Assembly (NCBI GenBank): GCA_964017235.1
Contig: OZ024936.1
Coordinates: forward strand, 89,254,537 to 89,318,536
Direction: 5' to 3'
Source: Sabellastarte sp. h YS-2021
Lineage: Eukaryota > Annelida > Polychaeta > Sabellida > Sabellidae
Length of the DNA stretch: 64,000 nucleotides
The translations under genes and the position numbers were made by a program. The stretch's first letter is position 1; each line of letters begins with the position of its first letter. The notes beneath the pieces are model-generated. The model had not been told where the DNA came from. It saw only the letters and a list, made by a program, of their open reading frames with translations, and ran no database searches. Positions 53,222 to 63,845 of the stretch are shown here, in pieces.

Positions 53222-55900
53222 TTGTTGAAAAAACATTCGCGAGGTAGCACTTTTTGTCCAACCTAATTTATTTAATCTTTTCAAACTCTCTTAAAATATT
53301 ACTAATATCTGATACTTTTTAGGTTATAAGAGCGGACCAGCAAACAAACAAACAAGCAATATTGGAAGGAGTGAGGGTAATTATACTAAAAGGTTAATTA
53401 TTATATTTTTACCATATGATACACATTGTGGTAATTGTATGACATCTCAAGTATGCTTTAAACATGTCTGTCACAAATAACTCTTGACTTTGAGTAAAAC
53501 AGTTCTCATCATATTACTGTCACATGTGCAATTGGCGTGCTTCCAGATACTTCTGCCGTAAGATCTTCCAGGGTTGTAATATTGCTCTAAATATTTGATC
53601 CTCTCTTTAAGAGATTTGTCCAACGGTCCCCGGAGCCCGTAATAATCTGCATATTGAAGCCACAAGTTGTCTGAGATAAAAGGCGTACAATTGAGATTAA
53701 ATACTTTGATGTCCTTCCGGCCTATCAGTGACAATTTCTTGGTGTAGTAATCATTTCTCCAGAGTTCAAAACCGACTTCGATAAGAATGCTGCTTTTTGG
53801 TAGGAAATGAGACCAGACCATTCCTGCACCTTGAACACCCATGAATACCTTGGAACAGTAAGCTATCTGCATTTGTTCTTGTATACTCATGCTTTCAAAC
53901 TGAACCACTGTGGCATTGGGAAACCCACCGGACTTTATCACCTCCAACAAGACACCGATGTTTCTGAAGATTCTCTCATCCGATTGTCTTTGCAATAAGG
54001 TAAACTGATTTGTCAGTTGACACATATCTGCAGTAATGTTAAAATAGTCATAAAAAACATTAAATGTTTTACTTTCCAATGAAACCGGCTCTATATCGTG
54101 TGGGAAATAAGCTTCCCTAAGGCAGAGGGGTTTCTCCAGGGAACTGAGGAATGCAACATCTGTTATGTTTAGCGCCTTAAAAAAGCCTTCATATTTCTGC
54201 ACTTTTTCCTGGTTATAAAATGGTGGCACAACAAGCGTGACTGAGCTGTGATGTACTTGGTCATCCACCTTCTTGCTGATGCATTTCATAAGCGAGTCTA
54301 TACGTCCAAGAATTTCGAAAATCAGATGTCCAATATTTTCAGCATACCTCAACCTCCTGGGCAAGATGCCAATCGAACGCGAACTATCATTATCTTTACA
54401 GTTATACAATCTTTGCCTTGCCGCAGTATTCCAGGAGGTAGTGATGTCAAACCTGCTCAGTTTGAGAGAGATGTTCTCACTCCTTGCAGTAGTATTGCTT
54501 TTGTAAAATACAGGAATCAAACACATACCCCACCTACAGTCTGTCTCTGAAAATGGTGGAACCTCCACATCATGGTAGACTACCTGGTGTCCACAGTCAG
54601 TGGAAATGCCACTGTGAAATATATGCCTGACATATTCCCAGTTATAACCAGTAAATGGGGTGTTTTTCAGTACAAACATCAAAGTCATGGATCCAAGCAA
54701 AGTTAATATCATAAAGTAAACTTTCTTGAATGACAATTTCATTTTTGGTCATCATCATCACCATGGTCTCACATCAGCTTGGCATTTTATCCATAAGTCA
54801 ATTTATTTATTGAATATTTAATTCTCGTTTTTATTTTGTGTGGATATTATTCATTATCACCATCCTATTGCTGGTTATACCTATAGTGTGTAATCTGTTA
54901 ATGAACTCCTGTGAAATGTTAACGATTAAATGATACTTATCTTTTCTGTAAAAATACAATAGACAATGGGTATATTTGTCAATTGTGTATTTGTTGATAA
55001 CCCTTTGCTCCATAAAACAGTTCAATTATTGTACCAAGTAACAAACTGGCATGGAAACCGTTAAATACACAATACTGAACACCTATAAGGTTTTGCAAAG
55101 TACTATTGTTATGATGGAGTCACATGTTTCAATGGGTCAAGCGCAAAAGGTACCAGTTGCTTTGAAGTTGCAACAGAAAAAGAAAAAGTTTTTATTTACA
55201 AATTTATTTAACAATCAAAATAATGATTACAGGCCAACGTATGTATAATTTTCTCCATTTTTCTTCATTTTAGTAAGTTGTGAACACCAGATGATGTGAT
55301 CACCAGACTATCTCATTGTCATTATCAGATGAGCAACAGATAACAGAGTGATCACTAGAGTATCTGCTTATCATGGCATGACAAGCCATTGCTATGGCAT
55401 AATAAGTTGTCATAATCACAAGATCTTCTGGCAATCGCTGTACAAAGAAAGCCTTCCTTACATCCCATAGTACGGGTTCATTACATGCTTGTTACAGAAA
55501 AGAAAGGATAACTGGCAAGTGACACACAGGTTTACTGTAGTATTTTCGACCTCACAGACAGCACATCATGCAATTAATATGACATGCAAATTAATTTCTG
55601 TGTGGTTCTGTTATGTTCTGAAAGATTCACTTGCTTTGTAAGAAGGATGCACTTGCAAATATCTACTTACCCCACAAATGGTCATGACCTTATATTTGAC
55701 CAAAATCTTAGGGTCTGCATGTGTGATAACTGAATGTTATGTAAGAGCAGTGTTGTTAGTCATGATTACATGAAAATATGTTACGCTCACAAGGTCTCCT
55801 AGTGTTCACCATACAATGATCCATCTTCAAGACTTGGTACATTGTCAAGTAAAAATCACAGGGTCCTCGCAGTGGCTCTGTAGCGAACAGATCAAATATA
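53222..55900. repeat. Segmental duplication, unit 1 (with GT61 copy 3)
   Basis: Runs parallel to 60621-63845 in the same orientation. Shared outside the gene: ATTGTTGAAAAAACATTCGC (53221), TTATAAGAGCGGACCAGCAA, then upstream of the gene GGTCATCATCATCACCATGG, AGTTGCAACAGAAAA (about 55166-55180) and AACTGGCAAGTGACACACAG (about 55510). Identity is high around the gene and falls off to the right; the outer edge near 55900 is approximate. Confidence 0.8.
53471..54742 (-). CDS. GT61-family glycosyltransferase, copy 3 (subfamily II)
   Basis: 423 residues from an ATG at 54742 with no intron. Type II topology: residues about 9-25 form the membrane anchor (VYFMILTLLGSMTLMFV). The lumenal domain carries ILPRRLRYAENIGHLIFE (NIGH at 136-139), FMGVQGAGMVWSHFLP (MGVQGAG at 301-307), IEVGFELW, and the C-terminal WKHANCTC tail shared with copies 1 and 2. 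Many sequons (NTT, NIS, NIT) fit a secretory enzyme. Expected role: transfer of a sugar from a nucleotide sugar to a glycoprotein or glycan in ER/Golgi, as for GT61 members EOGT and POMGNT2. The exact reaction cannot be read. A possible AATAAA lies at 53272-53267 on the minus strand. It is the better preserved of the duplicated pair. Confidence 0.9.
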   Translation of the reverse strand: MKLSFKKVYFMILTLLGSMTLMFVLKNTPFTGYNWEYVRHIFHSGISTDCGHQVVYHDVEVPPFSETDCRWGMCLIPVFYKSNTTARSENISLKLSRFDITTSWNTAARQRLYNCKDNDSSRSIGILPRRLRYAENIGHLIFEILGRIDSLMKCISKKVDDQVHHSSVTLVVPPFYNQEKVQKYEGFFKALNITDVAFLSSLEKPLCLREAYFPHDIEPVSLESKTFNVFYDYFNITADMCQLTNQFTLLQRQSDERIFRNIGVLLEVIKSGGFPNATVVQFESMSIQEQMQIAYCSKVFMGVQGAGMVWSHFLPKSSILIEVGFELWRNDYYTKKLSLIGRKDIKVFNLNCTPFISDNLWLQYADYYGLRGPLDKSLKERIKYLEQYYNPGRSYGRSIWKHANCTCDSNMMRTVLLKVKSYL

Positions 55901-56537
55901 GTGTAAAATTATCTGACACTATTACAAACCTTTCAGACAGTGGTGTACATCAGGAAAGTGTGCAGGATGTTAAAAGCAAAGGTGTTAGACAAGACATAAC
56001 ACAAACGATATGTGATATTGACAGACTCTTCACTGATAAGCTTAAGCACATGTAACACTGGTGATAAGGATTAAGGAAAATAGTGATATTTATCAACATT
56101 TGTTGTCTCTGTACTTGAGATCACAGTAAATATATTTTAATTGTACTATTATTGAGTTTTTTTACAAATGTTCTTGTTACAAGGAACATTAATGTAAAGT
56201 ATTTATCTTATTATTATATTAATATGCTTAAGGCACCTATCCTCATTTCCGCAAAAGGTTCAGCATTGCAAAAAAGATTATATTTTTTTAGATCTAAATT
56301 TTTAAATAACTTCTGTTGTAACGTGGATTTTCACTTTTCACATATATCTCATTAATTGGTACTTGTGTAAAGTTGTATTTAAACTCTCCTAGAATGTAAA
56401 TAAATAAATTAGCAGTAACAATAATAATTATAAACTTATTAAGTATTGGGACTTTTGTATTGTCAAACTTTATTTTTAACAATGAATGTCAGTTTTTATA
56501 TTATATTTCATTACATTTCTTATGAGTCATAGCCATT
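54743..56537. other. Upstream flank of GT61 copy 3, no separate gene seen
   Basis: 54743-55900 belongs to the segmental duplication and should include the promoter of copy 3. 55816-56055 is open on plus (79 codons) without a known motif. 56060-56537 is AT-rich and unassigned. Confidence 0.4.
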
Positions 56538-56547
56538 AAGTTACAAG

Positions 56548-59500
56548 GTACAACCTGATAACAGATATTGAACAGCTAGAGAACACAGGGTCTATAAACT
56601 CACAACTACTTCTTGATAAAAAGGCCACATTGGAAACCATTAGAGAAGAACGAATTCAAGGCCAGATGATCCGATCCAGAATTCAACGGCTACATGAAGG
56701 GGAAAAACCCTCAAAATATTTCTTTAACCTTGAAAAAAGAAACTACTTAGAAAAAACTGTTAAAAGGGTTTAAGACAAGGATGGTCAATTTATAACTGAA
56801 CAGAAGAACATTTTAGAATATATAAAAAATTTCTATGAAAATTTATTTAGCAATAAGGATGATACACTAGAAAATGTCAGTCTAAAAGAAATATTAAAGA
56901 ATGCTAATCTCCATAAAGTGTCTGATAATAAACTGGGTGATCCAATTTCTACATTGGAGTTAAGTGAAGTATTAAAAAGCATTACAAGTGAATTTCTAAA
57001 AGTTTTTTGGAAAAAATTAAAATTCTTTATTACCCGGGCAATTAATGCCTGCTTTAAAAAAGGAAAGCTGTCAACTCTTCGGCAAGGAATAATAACTTGT
57101 ATCCCAAAAGGAAATAAAGAGCGGTATCACCTGAAAAATTGGAGGCCGATCTCACTCCTGTGCACTACATACAAGTTAGCATCTGGTGTAATAGCTAGCA
57201 GAATGAAAACTGTTCTTGACAAAATTATTTCTGTTACTCAAAGAGGTTTCATAGCGGGTAGACAAATTAGTGACTGTACAAGACTAGTTTATGATGTTAT
57301 GCAAGCTGCTGAAACAAATAACCTATCAGGACTTCTTCTTTTAATTGACTTTCAAAAGGCTTTTGATTCAATTTCTTGGAATTTCCTCTATAAGACCCTT
57401 GATCTATTTGGTTTCTGCCCAAAGTTCATTGACTGGATTAAGCTATTTAACAATGATATTGAAATGTATGTCTTACAAAGTGGGTATCTTTCTAAAAAAA
57501 TTAAAGTTGGGAGAGGCTGCCGGCAAGGTGATCCTATAGCTCCTTATTTATTCCTTACAGTAGCAGCAATTCTGGCACTCCTTATTAAATTGAATCACGA
57601 TATTGTGGGTCTAAAACTTTTTTTGCATTGCTATAAGATAACACAGTTTGCAGACGACACAACATTGATCTTGGATGGCTCACAACAATCACTACAGGCT
57701 GCTTTAAACACACTTGAAATATTTGGTAATTTTTCAGGACTAAAAATGAATAAAGAAAAAACCAAGGTCATTTGGATAGGCAGGAAAAAACACTCCAAAG
57801 ATAAATTGCAAATTTCTGAAAAACTTGATTGGGGCAAAACAGATTTTAAATTGCTTGGGATAAATTTCAACGTTGATTTAAATAAAATGCCGGTAATAAA
57901 TTTAAATCCCATCTTGGAAAAAATTCTCAAAGATATATTTAATTGGCAATCAAGACAGCTTACACCAATGGGCAAAATTACTGTTCTGAAGACTATGGTA
58001 ATATCAAAATTTATCCACATATTCTCAGTACTACCAATATCAGAATCATTTATTCATAAGTTACACACTATATTTTTCAAATTCCTCTGGAATAACAAAC
58101 CAGATAAAGTTAAAAGAGAAACTGTTTGTTGTGACTATTTAATGGGTGGTTTAAAAATGATTAATGCCCATGCATTTATTAAATCTTTAAAGGCCAGTTG
58201 GGTGAGAAGAATATTCTGTGGCCCAGAATGTCAATGGTTAACTCTGTTCAATGAAATGTACACATATACTGGGAAATTGTATTTCGAGAGCATGTGGGGA
58301 AATGTTCTTATCAAAAAGACGTCTAATGCTTTCTGGGTTGAGGTTATTGAAAACTGGCAGATTTTTTGCAGAAAACAACAACCAAAAAGCAACATGGACA
58401 TAATGAACACTAGTATTTGGTATAATCCAAAAATATCAAGAGAACCTCTATATTTCTCACATTGGTTTAACGCAGGAGTGTTACTATTAGGGGATATTTT
58501 AAATGACAAAGGTAAAATTGAATCATTCGAAACACTTCAGAAAAGATATAGCATTAATTGTAATATACTAGATTATTACAGGATAAAACTCTCTGTTCAA
58601 AACTTTGTTAAAAAGTTCAGTTTTGAAGAATCCTTTAATTACTCTAGACCATCTTGCCCTTTTCATCTAAGGATTCTCTTTAAATCAAGTAAAGGAGTCA
58701 AAGATTTTTATGAAATCTTCCTCAGTAATCCTGGTAGTAGGTCCGTAGCACAAATAAAATGGCAATCACTTGTTGATGCAAACATCTCAAATTTTTGGTC
58801 AGTAATTTACAAAATCTGCTTCAGATCTATATATAACAACAGTTATGTCTGGTTTCAATATAAAACAATAAATAATATTTTAGGTACAAATTATTATCTG
58901 CAAAAAGTTAAAATATCGGAGTCTTCTCAATGCCAGTTATGTAATGCTAACCCAGAAACCGTTACCCATCTGTTTTCAGAATGTAGAGAAACTCTTGAAT
59001 TATGGACCAATGTAGAATATTGGATATTAACTAGAACTGGCACAAGCATCAAATTTGATACAACAATGAAAATACTTGGCTATCATAAATATGATTCAAA
59101 CTTTTGGCCTGTCAACTTTATACTTATTACAGTCAGATACCATGTTTTTAAGTGCTCAAAACAAAAAAAAATTTGAATATATTTCAAGTGCAAAAATTAA
59201 TAAAAAAACAATATGATGAACAGAAACTTCTGAGTGAATTAGATGGTCGCAGTGAGATATTTGAAAGAAGATGGCACAATTGGAAAAATTTGTTTACTAA
59301 TATTTGATTATGTGTAATCCAAAACAATGAAGAATTGTTGGTAACAAATATTGAAAACAATTAGTAAAGAGTGTGTGATATGTGTGATGTTCTGTTTAAA
59401 GATCCTAATTATACTTGGTTTCTATTTATCTGTTACATTTACCATGTTCCTGTAATTAAAAAGTATCTTACAGATATTAATGTACCTATAAAAATAAAAA
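56548..59500 (+). mobile_element. LINE-D: 5'-truncated L1/Tx1-type LINE with 10-bp target duplication
   Basis: The element begins within ORF2, upstream of the reverse transcriptase, and ends after an A-rich 3' end (AAAAATAAAA). It is flanked by AAGTTACAAG at 56538-56547 and 59501-59510. The start within the coding region is the usual result of incomplete reverse transcription. It lies between the two duplicated GT61 units and is in the same family as the minus-strand remnant at 24540-26960. Confidence 0.88.
56550..59307 (+). pseudogene. LINE-D ORF2: reverse transcriptase and C-terminal zinc segment
   Basis: After YNLITDIEQLENTG comes the linker with GEKPSKYFFNLEKR, and a TAA near 56771. The frame is open from before 56918 to 59176: NWRPISLLCTTYKLA, LLIDFQKAFDSISW (about 57340-57380), GRGCRQGDPIAPYLF, TQFADDTTLILDG (about 57640-57675), SGLKMNKEKTKVIWIG, and CQLCNANPETVTHLFSEC (about 58930-58985). 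Near 56980 LKSI joins directly to TSEFLKVFW. The normal NNKSPGxDGF segment is gone without a frame change. At the A-run near 59162-59172 the frame shifts, and the original end is at 59307. No endonuclease. Confidence 0.88.
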
Positions 59501-59519
59501 AAGTTACAAGTTAGGGTCT

Positions 59520-60110
59520 GGGCCCATATTCACTAAACGTCCTATATTTTTAAGGTCCCTTTATTAAAGGAAGGTGAAAAATCTCCTTTCGTAAGGTGAC
59601 ACTTAAAATGCTATTCACTAAACCTCCTTTTTGGTTCCCTCACCAAAGGAGACCTTAAATAAAGGATCCTTTATTAAAGGAGTGCATTCAGTCATCTGAT
59701 TGGTTAAAACACCTGTTCATAAAGGTTCCTTTATCTTTCCCTTACTTTTGTATTTTCTCCTTTTCATGTTTGTTATTAGTATAAGATTAGTGTTATGATA
59801 TGTTTTCTATTGCCATTTAAGATGATATTTCATATTTTAAGAAATAAATATCTAACTTTTTAAGATTTTTGTATTGCATACCACATTTTATTATTCACCA
59901 TGGGCAAATACTATTTGACCCATATAGAGGGACATATGGAGGGGGATATATTTTATTGTTAATTCATTAGAAAGGTTGTCTTATAGTGCTTCTGCTCATG
60001 TTTGTTACATTAAAATCCCTGCAGAAATGATTGAGATATTGCAGGTTAAATATTGCAGTTTTTATATTAACTGATGCCCATGTTTTTTGGCATTCTTTTG
60101 CATATCCTCT
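59520..60110 (-). repeat. Right arm of the 590-bp inverted repeat (element P plus part of R1)
   Basis: Reverse complement of 51891-52482, starting with CCATATTCACTAAACGTCC and ending AGAGGATATG on the minus strand. Single-base and short-gap differences are spread along it, so the pair is not recent. Could be two independent insertions of one composite element. Confidence 0.88.
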
Positions 60111-60310
60111 CATTACATATTCATATTAATTAACCCATAAATCATACAAAATGGTGGATAATAAAAGTAAAACATCCCTCATCAGACATATATAGAAAAA
60201 GATATATCACTCATGAAGATAAACAATATAATACTCGTGATACGCACTATTCATTCATGATATATTTTTCTGTATATGTCATTTGGGACGTTTTGCTATT
60301 GTGGTAATAG
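60111..60310 (-). repeat. R1 repeat end with a dyad of about 100 bp
   Basis: GACATATATAGAAAAAGATA (60187) pairs with TATATTTTTCTGTATATGTC (60261-60280). Between them ACAATATAATACTCGTGATA pairs with the CGCAC arm. This is the same centre as at 27, 37 and 45.8 kb, here in the fullest form in the window. Confidence 0.72.
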
Positions 60311-60540
60311 CCACTTTTTACATAGATATTGTGAGGGCACATCAAATACATTTTCATTGGGTTTGATGACATATCAACTGAATATCCCAAAAATTTCAAA
60401 GAAAGACATATGGTGATATAAATTATGTAGTATGGACAAAAAAGGTGCAAATGTCATAACATTTCACCAATCACCTCAATTTTTACTTAAAAAGTCAAAG
60501 CACCAAAACTCCCCTTTATCATAAAGGTAGTCACACACTT

Positions 60541-60620
60541 ACCTTGAAAATTTTTCAACAATATTTGTAGCACACCTACATGAAAATACACATGTGGTTG
60601 GATGTAAGAGAAGCTTTCAT
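60541..60620. mobile_element. Right-end remnant of the TTAA MITE
   Basis: TTTTTCAACAATATTTGTAG, ACACATGTGGTTGGATGTAA and GAGAAGCTTTCATTGTTG match the last 80 bases of the MITE at 52726-53221 and its right flank. The rest is deleted. It shows that the MITE was already present before the segment duplicated. Confidence 0.75.
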
Positions 60621-60868
60621 TGTTGAAAAAACATTTGCGAGGGAGCACTTTTTGTCCAACCTAATTTATTTAATCTTTTCAAACTCTCTAAAAATATTAC
60701 TAATATCTGACACTTTTTAGGTTATAAGAGTGGACCAGCAAACATACAAACAAGCACTATTGGAAGGAGTAAGGGTAATTATATTAAAAGATTAATCATT
60801 ATATTTTTGCCATATGATACACATTGTGGTAATTGTATGACATCTCAAGTATGCTTTAAACATGTCTG

Positions 60869-62140
60869 TCACAAATAACTCTTGACTTTGAGTAAAACAG
60901 TTCCCATCATATTACTGTCGCACGTGCAATTGGCGTGCTTCCAGATACTTCTTCCATAAGATCTTCCAGGGTTGTAATATTGCTCTAAATATATGATCCT
61001 CTCTTTAAGAGATTTGTCCAACGGTCCTTGGATCCCGTAATAATCTGCATATTGAAGCCACAAGTTGTCTGAGATAAAAGGCGTACAATTGAGATGAAAT
61101 ACTTTGATCTCCTTCCGGCCTATCAGTGACAATTTCTTGGTGTAGTAGTTGTTTCTCCAGAGTTCAAAACCGACTTCGATCAGAATGCTGTTTTTTGGCA
61201 GGAAATGAGACCAGACCATTCCTGCACCTTGAAAAGCCATGAATACCTTGGAACAGTAAGCTATCTGCATTTGTTCTTGTATGCTCATGTTTTCAAACTG
61301 AACCACTGTGGCATCGGGAAACCCACTGGATTTTATCATCTCCAACAAGATGCCAATGTTTCTGAAGATTCTCTCATCCGATTGTCTTTGCAATAAGGTA
61401 AACTGATTTGTCAGTTGACACATATCTGCAGTAATGTTAAAATAGTCATAAAAAACATCAAATGTTTTACTTTCCAATGAAACTGGCTCTATATCGTGTG
61501 GGAAATAAGCTTCCCTGAGGCAGAGCGGTTTGTCTAGGGAACTGAGGAATGCAACATCTGTTATGTTTAGGGCCTTAAAAAAACCTTCATATTTCTGCAC
61601 TTTTTCATGGTTATAAAATGGTGGCACAACAAGAGTGACTGAACTGTGATGTACTTGGTTATCCACCTTCTGGTTGATGCACTTCATAAGTGAGTCTATA
61701 CGTCCAAGAATTTCGAAAATCAGATGGTCAATATTTTCAGCATACCTCAACCTCCTGGGCATGATGCCAATCGAACGCGAACTATCATCATCTTTACAGT
61801 TATACAGTGTTTGCCGTGGCATAATATTCCAGGAGGTAGTAAGGTCAAACCTGCTCAGTTTGAGAGAGATGTTCCCACTCCTTGCAGTAGTATTGCTTTT
61901 GTAAAATACAGGAATCAAACACATACCCCACCTACAGTCTGTCTCTGAAAATGGCGGGACCTCCACATCATGGTAGACTGCCTGGTGTCCACAGTCAGTG
62001 GAAATGCCACTGTGAAATATATGGCTGACATATTCCCAGTTATAACCAGTAAATGGGGTGTTTTTCAGTACATATATCAACGTCATGGATCCAAGCAAAG
62101 TTAATATGATAAAGTAAACTTTCTTGAATGACAATTTCAT
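60869..62140 (-). CDS. GT61-family glycosyltransferase, copy 4 (subfamily II), altered conserved motifs
   Basis: 423 residues, the same length as copy 3 and very similar throughout, from an ATG at 62140. The anchor (residues about 9-25) and the WKHANCTC tail are kept. Two changes fall in the most conserved family motifs: NIGH is NIDH (Gly138 to Asp) and MGVQGAG is MAFQGAG (Gly302 to Ala, Val303 to Phe). Another change is LPRR to MPRR. There is no stop or frame change, so it is a full-length protein. With these changes it may be inactive, altered, or beginning to decay. The other three copies keep the motifs. Expected location is the ER/Golgi lumen. Confidence 0.86.
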   Translation of the reverse strand: MKLSFKKVYFIILTLLGSMTLIYVLKNTPFTGYNWEYVSHIFHSGISTDCGHQAVYHDVEVPPFSETDCRWGMCLIPVFYKSNTTARSGNISLKLSRFDLTTSWNIMPRQTLYNCKDDDSSRSIGIMPRRLRYAENIDHLIFEILGRIDSLMKCINQKVDNQVHHSSVTLVVPPFYNHEKVQKYEGFFKALNITDVAFLSSLDKPLCLREAYFPHDIEPVSLESKTFDVFYDYFNITADMCQLTNQFTLLQRQSDERIFRNIGILLEMIKSSGFPDATVVQFENMSIQEQMQIAYCSKVFMAFQGAGMVWSHFLPKNSILIEVGFELWRNNYYTKKLSLIGRKEIKVFHLNCTPFISDNLWLQYADYYGIQGPLDKSLKERIIYLEQYYNPGRSYGRSIWKHANCTCDSNMMGTVLLKVKSYL

Positions 62141-63065
62141 TTTTGGTCATCATCATCACCATGGTCCCACATCACCTTGGCATTTTATCCATAAGTCAGT
62201 TTATTTATTGAATATTTAATAATTATTCTCGTTTTTATTTTTAGTGGTTATTATTCCTTGCTAACGGTGTTTTTCACCATCCTAATGTTGGTTGTATCTA
62301 TAGTGTGTAATGTTTTAATGAACTCCTATGAAACATTAACGATTAAATTATATTGTCTTGAGATCTTTTCTGTAAACATAAAACAGACAATTGGTACATC
62401 TGTCTAAGTGTATATTTTGTTGAGAACCTTTTACTCGATAAAACAATTCAATTAATGTACCAAGTTTTGCCACAAACTAGTGTGGAAAACCTTAAACACA
62501 CAATACTGTACACCTGTAAGGTATTGCAAAGCACTAGTGTTATGATGGATTCACATGTTACAGACAATGGGACAAGGGCACAAGCGCAAGTTGCTTTCAA
62601 GTTGCAACAGAAAATCATAAAGTTTTATTTACAAATTTTATTAACAATCAAAATAATAATTACAGGCCACTAACGTACGTATAATTTTCTCCATTTTAGT
62701 AAATTGTGAACACTAGATTATGTGATCACCAGATCATTATCAATATCAGGTGAGCAACAAAAAACAGAGTGATCACTAGATCATCTGCTTATTAAGACAT
62801 AACATAATAAGTTGTCATGGCTACAAGATCTTCTGGTGATCACTACACAAAGCCTTTCTTACACCCCATACTATGGGTTCATACATGCTTGTTTCAGAAA
62901 AAGAAAGGGTAACTGGCAAGTGACACACAGGTTTCCTTTAATACATGTATTTCCGTCCTCGCAGGCAGCCGATCATGCAATTGGTATGGGATGCCAATTA
63001 TTTTCTACACGGTTGTAGAAATAGCTAACACGCAGGCAGACCACACTATTCACTTGCTTTGTAAT
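62141..63065. other. Upstream flank of GT61 copy 4
   Basis: Duplicated sequence parallel to 54743-55640. No separate gene. The promoter of copy 4 should lie here; no element can be named with confidence. Confidence 0.45.
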
Positions 63066-63585
63066 TTAAGCCTCTCTTACATCCCATCGTACGTGCACGT
63101 ACGTCCTGGTTACAGAGAAAAATCGCCTGATTTGCAAGGGACACTCAAGGCACACTTGCGATTTTATAACAGAATCTCAAGGTCGTACAGGCCCTGCAAT
63201 GAAAATTGACATGCACATTTCCTGTGCATGCACGCAGGATGTCTACAAACGCATCCATGCCTCACAGGTAACTTAAGAGTGACTTAAGCATGTGCATTCT
63301 CCTTGCAAGTGTTGTAGGTTCTCCCCAATTACTTACATTGTTTAAACATACTGTAAGATACACTCACGTGTGCCTTGCATGTATATAAACCCACTGTACG
63401 ACCTGTAGCTAGTCACAATCTCTTCTTTGATCTTCAAGTTGTGACACTCTTGTTGGGAGAATACACATTGTTTGCAAGTGCAAATCTCTGCTACCCCACT
63501 ACCAGGTTACGTTCATATTTTTCAACAGTATTTGCAGCACACTTACGTGTCTATACACGTACGACGGGATGTAAGAGAGGCTTAA
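63066..63585. mobile_element. MITE with TTAA target duplication (piggyBac-like), copy 2, well preserved
   Basis: TTAA (63066-63069) then GCCTCTCTTACATCCCATCG; GGGATGTAAGAGAGGC then TTAA (63582-63585). The terminal inverted repeats match over about 28 bases with one difference, reaching the CGTACGTG/CACGTACG core. 512 bases between the TTAAs. No transposase. It is the best copy of the family in the window. Confidence 0.9.
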
Positions 63586-63845
63586 GATTCACCAGTAAAC
63601 ATCTGCTCACGGACACAAACTGGCCACTGCTATAAATTTTTACAAAAAAAATCGTAGGCCCAATGTGTCTTATGACCCATAAAGAGTAGCTTATAAGTCA
63701 TTATCACATGGAAATAAGTCATGTTCATGAAACCTCCTGGTGGCCACCATATAATAATTGATGCGTACAAGATCTTCTAACGATCTTGACTTGGTACATG
63801 CTAAAATAAAACCAAAATGTGGCTCCTTGAGAGAGCGGCAGTATT

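Larger units (their letters stand above)
60621..63845. repeat. Segmental duplication, unit 2 (with GT61 copy 4)
   Basis: Same order and strand as 53222-55900, about 7.4 kb further on. It is longer because a second TTAA MITE (63066-63585) inserted in the right flank, after CACTTGCTTTGTAA. Beyond it ACTTGGTACATG and GTGGCTC still match unit 1 at 55832-55880. Confidence 0.8.

Noticed and set aside
57631-58020. Minus-strand 129-codon frame
   Set aside because: It is antisense to the LINE-D reverse transcriptase.
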